Source of the DNA: Corynebacterium tuberculostearicum
Lineage (GTDB): Bacteria > Actinomycetota > Actinomycetes > Mycobacteriales > Mycobacteriaceae
Direction: 5' to 3'
NCBI RefSeq assembly: GCF_030506365.1
Contig: NZ_CP073092.1
Location: 372,001-436,000, forward strand
DNA: 64,000 bases
The notes under the pieces are model-generated. The model was not told the origin of the DNA, ran no database searches, and saw nothing but the letters and a program-made list of their open reading frames with translations. Shown in pieces: positions 59,688 to 64,000 of this stretch. How positions within the stretch are numbered: position 1 is the first letter of the stretch; the number at the start of each line of letters is the position of its first letter. The translations under genes were made by a program, and so were the position numbers.

Positions 59688-60231
59688 TATCAACGCCGAC
59701 GAGTCTGCCCTGTGGCTGAGTGAGATTATCCCGGCGCCGCTGGAGTTCCGCTACGTGGATGAGCGCCGGCTAGGCCTTGCCTCGCTTGCCGACGCCCAAT
59801 CGCTCGCCCTCACCACCACCTTCAACAACACCGACACCGGCCTGCAGAGCCAGGACGACGGCACCGACGTGCGCTGCGAGCTGTTGACGGTGGCGCGCAC
59901 CGAGCAGCCCGAGGTGGCCGCCGCCATCAACGCTGCGGCTGACACCTTTGAAAAGGCCGGCGGCCTGCTGCCGGCGCAGCCGGGCGTGATGCTGCCGTCC
60001 ATCCTCGATGTCCCTGACGTCACCGTGCATCATGGCCTGTTCATCGCGCCGTACCTGTGGGGCGGGCAGACCCCGCAGTTTCGCGAGGAGGGCCGCCTGA
60101 CCCTCATCTTGCAGCTGGTCATGCTGACGGATTCGGAATATGCGTTTGGGGTAGAAGAGGGCGTCGGCAAGCTGCAGGCGGCGGTGGCCGAGCAGGGCAT
60201 TGACCTGCTGGACTGGTCGCGCGAGGGTTAG
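59641..60231 (+). CDS. Suppressor-of-fused (SUFU) domain protein
   Basis: About 196 residues. The domain runs from ALWLSEIIPAPLEFRYVD to LQAAVAEQGIDLLDW, with HGLFIAPYLWGG as a SUFU-type core motif. No ATG or GTG precedes the domain in frame. TTG 59641 lies inside aspT, and conserved-looking sequence starts only near 59690. The start is therefore uncertain, and coupled translation from aspT or a rare start codon is possible. Bacterial SUFU proteins are often immunity-like or regulatory; the role here is unknown. Confidence 0.72.
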   Translation: MPPACCSPPWRSWGPNINADESALWLSEIIPAPLEFRYVDERRLGLASLADAQSLALTTTFNNTDTGLQSQDDGTDVRCELLTVARTEQPEVAAAINAAADTFEKAGGLLPAQPGVMLPSILDVPDVTVHHGLFIAPYLWGGQTPQFREEGRLTLILQLVMLTDSEYAFGVEEGVGKLQAAVAEQGIDLLDWSREG

Positions 60232-60235
60232 CCGG

Positions 60236-60241
60236 TAAACT
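60236..60241 (+). promoter_or_regulatory. -10 box for dnaX
   Basis: TAAACT, 8 nt before the GTG at 60250. Confidence 0.6.
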
Positions 60242-60249
60242 GGCTAACC

Positions 60250-62613
60250 GTGGCTTTATACCGGAAATATCGTCCAGCAACGTTCGCGGAGGTCGTGGGC
60301 CAAGAGCAGGTCACCACGCCGCTATCCGCCGCCCTTGATGCAGGGCGCATCAACCACGCCTACCTCTTTTCCGGCCCGCGCGGCTGCGGCAAGACCTCCT
60401 CGGCGCGGATTATGGCCCGCTCGCTCAACTGCGAGCACGGGCCGACCTCGACGCCGTGCGGCAAGTGCGATTCCTGCGTCTCCCTCGCCCCCGGCGGCCC
60501 TGGCAACCTGGACGTGACGGAGCTCGACGCCGCCTCGCACAACGGCGTGGAGGACATGCGCGAGCTGCGCGACCGCGCCTACTACGCGCCGGCCGAATCG
60601 CGCTACCGCATCTTCATCATTGACGAGGCGCATATGATTTCGCCCTCCGGTGCGAACGCGCTGCTCAAGGTGGTCGAAGAGCCGCCCGAGCACGTCATCT
60701 TCATCTTCGCGACCACGGAGCCGGAGAAAATCATCGGCACCATTCGCTCGCGTACCCACCACTATCCCTTCCGCCTGCTGACCCCGCCGGCCATGAAGGG
60801 CCTGCTGCAGCGCACCGTTGCGGCCGAGGGTGTGCGTGTCGAGGACGCCGTGTACCCCATGGTCATTGAGGCGGGCGGCGGTTCCCCGCGCGATACTTTG
60901 TCTCTGCTGGACCAGCTGCTAGCCGGCGCCGGGCCCGATGGCCTGACCTATGACCTTGCCCGGCCGCTGTTGGGCGTCACCGATGTCTCGCTGCTTGACG
61001 ACGCCATCGAAACCCTCGCCAACCAAGACAAACCCGGCCTCTTTGCGATGGTCGACCACGTCATCGAGGCCGGCCACGACCCGCGCCGCTTCGCCGTCGA
61101 TTTGCTCGACCGTTTGCGTGATCTGATGATCCTGCAGGCCGTGCCCGGCGCCATCGAGGCCGGCCTCGTCTCCGCGCCCACCGACCGCGCCTCCGTGCTC
61201 ACCGCCCAAGCGCAGCGCTTTTCCGGCCCGCAGCTGACCTACCTGGCCTCCACGGTCAACGACCGCATCAGCGACCTCACCGGTGCGACTTCACCGCGCC
61301 TGCTGCTAGAAATCATGTGCGCGCATCTGCTTATCGGGTCCACCGGCCCCGCTGGCGCCGGGCCTGCACCCGCAGCGGCTTCCGCTCCCGCCCCCGCTGC
61401 CAACGCTGCCGCGGTCTCGCCCGCGCCGGCTGGCCCTGCGACCCCGGGCGGTGCTCCCGCAGCCAACTCTGCCGTCGCCGGTGCTCAAGACCCCCAGTCC
61501 GCCGCTGCTGCCATCATCGCTCGCCGCCGCGCCAAGTCCCAGGAGCAGCAGGCTTCTGCCCCTTCGTCTGCTCCAACCTCTGCACCGGCCGCTCAGCCGC
61601 AGCCGCAGGCCCCGTCCCAACCGGAACCGCAACCGGAGGCGCAGCCGAAGGCGCAACCCGAGCAGCCGGAGGCCGCAGAGCCGCAACGCACGCAGAAGCC
61701 TCAGGACCAAGAGCCGCAACCGCAACGGGACGAAGCGGCTGTGGCAAAACAGCCGGCAAAGCAGGAACAGCAGCAAGAGGCTGGGGACCCGTGGCAGCGT
61801 GAGCGGCAAATCCCGCAAGCAGAAGCGCCCGCGCAGCAAACGCCGCAGCCGGCACCGGACCAGCAGGAGCGTCGCGAGCCACTGGAGAAGCCTGTGCCGG
61901 CCCGCGCGGAGGAATCCGCCACGGAAACTGCGCCGGAACCTGCCGCGCAATCGCAGGCGGCGGAGGAGCCGGCGGGTGACTTCGCAGAGGCCGTGAGGGA
62001 GAAATGGGTGGCGTTGAGGGGGAGCGTCGGAAAGCGGAATAAGGTGGCCGAAATCATGCTGGCCGAAGCCCGCGTGCTTGGCTTCCGCGATGGCACCCTG
62101 ACGCTGGGACACACCACCGGTGCGCTGGCCGAGCGCATCAATGCGCCCGCCAACAACGCCGTCATAGTGGAGGTGCTCAAGGAGGAGTTCCAGCGCGATG
62201 TGGCCGTGACCTGTGTGGTGGGCACCGACCCGAAGACCGCCGGTTTCGACGCCCCGCGGCCGCCACAGCGCAAGGAAGCGTGGACGCCGAATCAGCCGGC
62301 GCGCGAGCCGGCCGACGACCAGGAGGCGGAGAGTAAGCCGGAAAGCGCGCCCGGGTGGCGCTCGCGCATCGCACGGGCGACGCAGGCGGCCAAGCAACGC
62401 GATGAATCGCAGTTCAGCAATGGCGTGCCGCTGCCGTCCGAGCCTGAGCCGGACTTTGGCGCTCCGCCCGAGGAGCCGCCGGCCTATACCCGCGACGACG
62501 AAGAGCGCGACATGATGGAGGCCGCGCAGTCGACCGGCGAGATGGATCATCGCAGCGCTACCGAGGTAGCTATGGAGCTGCTGGAGCGTGAGCTGGGCGC
62601 CCGGCGTGCCTAA
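60250..62613 (+). CDS. dnaX: DNA polymerase III subunit gamma/tau
   Basis: A 787-residue clamp-loader ATPase. Walker A GPRGCGKT (42-49), the zinc module Cys61/70/73/76 and Walker B IIDEAHM (about 124-130) are seen, as is sensor-type FATTEPEKI. A long Ala/Pro/Gln/Glu-rich linker (about 370-590) joins the AAA+ part to the C-terminal tau region (about 590-680, EKWVALRGSVGKRNKVAEIM), which binds polymerase or helicase. GTG start. I see no convincing slippery site for a gamma form. Confidence 0.94.
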   Translation: MALYRKYRPATFAEVVGQEQVTTPLSAALDAGRINHAYLFSGPRGCGKTSSARIMARSLNCEHGPTSTPCGKCDSCVSLAPGGPGNLDVTELDAASHNGVEDMRELRDRAYYAPAESRYRIFIIDEAHMISPSGANALLKVVEEPPEHVIFIFATTEPEKIIGTIRSRTHHYPFRLLTPPAMKGLLQRTVAAEGVRVEDAVYPMVIEAGGGSPRDTLSLLDQLLAGAGPDGLTYDLARPLLGVTDVSLLDDAIETLANQDKPGLFAMVDHVIEAGHDPRRFAVDLLDRLRDLMILQAVPGAIEAGLVSAPTDRASVLTAQAQRFSGPQLTYLASTVNDRISDLTGATSPRLLLEIMCAHLLIGSTGPAGAGPAPAAASAPAPAANAAAVSPAPAGPATPGGAPAANSAVAGAQDPQSAAAAIIARRRAKSQEQQASAPSSAPTSAPAAQPQPQAPSQPEPQPEAQPKAQPEQPEAAEPQRTQKPQDQEPQPQRDEAAVAKQPAKQEQQQEAGDPWQRERQIPQAEAPAQQTPQPAPDQQERREPLEKPVPARAEESATETAPEPAAQSQAAEEPAGDFAEAVREKWVALRGSVGKRNKVAEIMLAEARVLGFRDGTLTLGHTTGALAERINAPANNAVIVEVLKEEFQRDVAVTCVVGTDPKTAGFDAPRPPQRKEAWTPNQPAREPADDQEAESKPESAPGWRSRIARATQAAKQRDESQFSNGVPLPSEPEPDFGAPPEEPPAYTRDDEERDMMEAAQSTGEMDHRSATEVAMELLERELGARRA

Positions 62614-62675
62614 CCGGCAAGCACGGTACACTCGGGCGGTAGCGAAATTTACAGTTGAATTAGAAAGGAAACGAC

Positions 62676-63044
62676 ATGGCTGACCAAGACCCAATGCAGC
62701 AGGCAAATGACATGAACGACCTCATCGCGCAGGCCGCGCAGGTGCAGGCGGACCTGCAGAAGGCGCAGGAAGAAATCCTCGCCACCAACGTTGAGGGCCA
62801 GGCAGGAAACGGCTTGGTTAAGGTGACCATGACCGGTGGTGCCGAGCTCGTGGACCTGCAGATCGATAAGTCCGTCGTGGACCCGGAGGACGTCGACACC
62901 CTTCAGGACCTGGTCATGGGCGCGTTCAAGGAGGCCCACGCTGCGGCCGGCCGCCTGGCACAGGAGAAGATTGGCCCGCTGTCCCAGGGCATGGGCGGCC
63001 AGGGTGGCCCGTCTTTTGAGGATGTCTTCGGCGGCAACCAGTAG
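62676..63044 (+). CDS. ybaB: YbaB/EbfC nucleoid-associated protein
   Basis: A 122-residue protein with an Asp/Gln/Ala-rich N-terminal coiled coil (LIAQAAQVQADLQKAQEEI, about 11-29), then the YbaB core ATNVEGQAGNGLVKVTMTGG and LVDLQIDKSVVDPED. It forms dimers that bind DNA. It lies between dnaX and recR, the near-universal order. AAAGGAAACGAC precedes the ATG. Confidence 0.94.
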   Translation: MADQDPMQQANDMNDLIAQAAQVQADLQKAQEEILATNVEGQAGNGLVKVTMTGGAELVDLQIDKSVVDPEDVDTLQDLVMGAFKEAHAAAGRLAQEKIGPLSQGMGGQGGPSFEDVFGGNQ

Positions 63045-63059
63045 TCCGCGCGATACGAT

Positions 63060-63096
63060 AAAAGGCCGTTGCCCCGCGTTGGGGCCGCGGCCTTTT
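63060..63096 (+). terminator. Hairpin between ybaB and recR
   Basis: AAAAGGCCG (63060-63068) pairs with CGGCCTTTT (63088-63096); an internal GCCCC/GGGGC extends the stem. It may be an attenuator rather than a full stop, as recR lies 20 bp after. Confidence 0.75.
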
Positions 63097-63116
63097 GCTG
63101 ATTTTGGGAGTAATTG

Positions 63117-63773
63117 ATGTTTGAAGGACCTCTGCAAGACCTCATCGACGAGTTTTCGCGCCTGCCGGGCATCGGCCCGAAGTCGGCGCAGCGCATCGCG
63201 TTTCACGTTTTGCACATGGAGCCTGAGGACATCGAGCGGCTGCAGAACGCCTTGGGTGCGGTGCGCGATGGCGTGACCTTCTGCCGCATCTGCTGCAATA
63301 TTTCCCGCGAGGATGTCTGCCGCATCTGTATTAATTCGCAGCGCGACGCCTCGACCATTTGCGTGGTGGAAGAGCCGAAGGATATCCAGGTCATCGAGCG
63401 CACCGGAGAGTATGAGGGCCGCTACCACGTCTTGGGTGGCGCGCTGGATCCGCTAGCGAATGTGGGCCCGCGCGATTTGAACATTTCCACGCTGTTGCAG
63501 CGCCTCGGTGGCGTGCTGCCAGACCGCGAGCTGGCGGATTCCACCCCTGAAGCCCCGCTTTACGACGCCACCCCCACCATCCACGAAGTCATCCTCGCCA
63601 CCGACCCCAATACCGAGGGCGAGGCCACCGCCGCATACTTGGTGCGGTTGCTGCGTGACTTCCCTGATTTGAAGATCACCAGATTGGCCTCCGGCATGCC
63701 GCTCGGAGGCGATTTGGAGTTCGTGGACGAGCTCACCTTGTCCCGCGCGCTTTCTGGCCGCCTGACCATTTAG
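63117..63773 (+). CDS. recR: Recombination protein RecR
   Basis: A 218-residue RecR. The N-terminal helix-hairpin-helix is [16 protein letters not shown] (about 15-30), the C4 zinc finger is [16 protein letters not shown] (about 57-72), and the Toprim domain (about 80-180) has [12 protein letters not shown] and [16 protein letters not shown]. It acts with RecF and RecO to load RecA at gaps. ATG 63117 is preferred over an ATG 3 nt upstream. Confidence 0.95.
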   Translation: MFEGPLQDLIDEFSRLPGIGPKSAQRIAFHVLHMEPEDIERLQNALGAVRDGVTFCRICCNISREDVCRICINSQRDASTICVVEEPKDIQVIERTGEYEGRYHVLGGALDPLANVGPRDLNISTLLQRLGGVLPDRELADSTPEAPLYDATPTIHEVILATDPNTEGEATAAYLVRLLRDFPDLKITRLASGMPLGGDLEFVDELTLSRALSGRLTI

Positions 63774-63837
63774 CGCGGGTGAGCGCGCGAGCGCGGACTA
63801 AGGCACGGCGGCCGTGGGCCCGGTTCGCGCGCGGCCG

Positions 63838-64000
63838 GTGAACACCGGCGGGCCGTGTGCTTTGCTTGCCGTCCCGTTATCTGCGCTGCTGTGTACACCG
63901 CTGTGGCCGCTATGCATGCTGCTAGGCGTAGCGTTGTGCCGGCTGGCGGGCGGGAGCCAGGCGATTCGACCGTTGACGCGGGCCATGCGGCCGCGGCCGG
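63838..64000 (+). CDS. Possible membrane protein, 3' end outside window
   Basis: Open from GTG 63838 to the window end (54 codons). Residues about 7-35 are hydrophobic (ALLAVPLSALLCTPLWPL, then MLLGVALC), followed by a basic Arg-rich segment. No family recognised and the start is uncertain. The 60 bp before it are very GC-rich with no clear gene. Confidence 0.3.
   Translation, partial: MNTGGPCALLAVPLSALLCTPLWPLCMLLGVALCRLAGGSQAIRPLTRAMRPRP

Noticed and set aside
60250..62613. Programmed frameshift for a short gamma form of DnaX
   Set aside because: No A-rich slippery heptamer with a following hairpin was seen in the linker region.
61306..62706. 466-codon minus-strand frame over dnaX
   Set aside because: Arg/Leu-rich shadow of the Pro/Gln/Glu linker of DnaX; no family features and no ribosome-binding site.

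Overview
This is a high-GC Gram-positive chromosome segment from a mycolata-type actinobacterium, almost certainly Corynebacterium. Four things support this: arabinogalactan genes (emb, aftA, dprE1, dprE2, glfT1, wzm/wzt) in an order much like Mycobacterium; the aspT-dnaX-ybaB-recR block; many leaderless genes with a TANNNT box 7-8 nt before the start codon; and resistance and IS remnants like those of clinical corynebacteria such as C. striatum. The species is an inference.

Region 1 (1-6028) is a mobile, plasmid-like patchwork. It holds a ParA-type ATPase cut by the window edge, a small basic partition-like protein and a DnaB-N-domain protein. Next comes an IS3-family element that was itself split by a second IS3-family element. 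The outer IS has removed the 5' part of an aph(3')-Ia kanamycin-resistance gene. An IS26 fragment and a complete IS6-family element follow, and the latter abuts a truncated SMR efflux gene where the host chromosome begins.

Region 2 (6029-28041) is core chromosome. It has SMR efflux, a PrsW-like protease, an M13 metallopeptidase, a hydrolase and a His-rich PepSY protein. The cell-wall cluster follows: emb, aftA, dprE2 and dprE1 on the minus strand, two GtrA-type proteins, glfT1, an ABC exporter (wzt/wzm), an aminotransferase-fold protein and a quinone oxidoreductase. Together these supply decaprenyl-phosphoryl-arabinose and build and export the galactan-arabinan polymer.

Region 3 (28042-42282) holds tRNA-Ser(UGA), a stand-alone HsdR-N-type nuclease-like gene of foreign base composition, molybdopterin genes (moeB-rhodanese, moaE, mog, moeA, moaD), an aromatic aminotransferase, tRNA-Ser(GCU), a Nudix hydrolase, DUF202 proteins, a frameshifted lipoprotein, mgtE, a DASS transporter, a CobW-type GTPase behind a Zur-like palindrome, and tRNA-Arg(ACG).

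Region 4 (42283-45512) is a second mobile island inserted exactly at the tRNA-Arg 3' end. An IS481-type element is split by an IS3-type element (4-bp target duplication) and is followed by an IS481-like relic. Each insertion regenerates the 15-bp tRNA end.

Region 5 (45513-64000) is again core. It has a membrane acyltransferase-like protein, an anchored serine protease, tyrA, tadA with its partner, CsbD, tRNA-Ser(CGA) and an MmpL transporter. A queuosine-salvage trio (tgt, YhhQ-like transporter, gluQ) follows, with a Tgt that lacks the usual zinc cysteines. The window ends with a Na+/H+ antiporter, tRNA-Ser(GGA), SRP RNA, aspT, a SUFU-domain protein, dnaX, ybaB and recR. All four tRNA-Ser isoacceptors lie within 30 kb.
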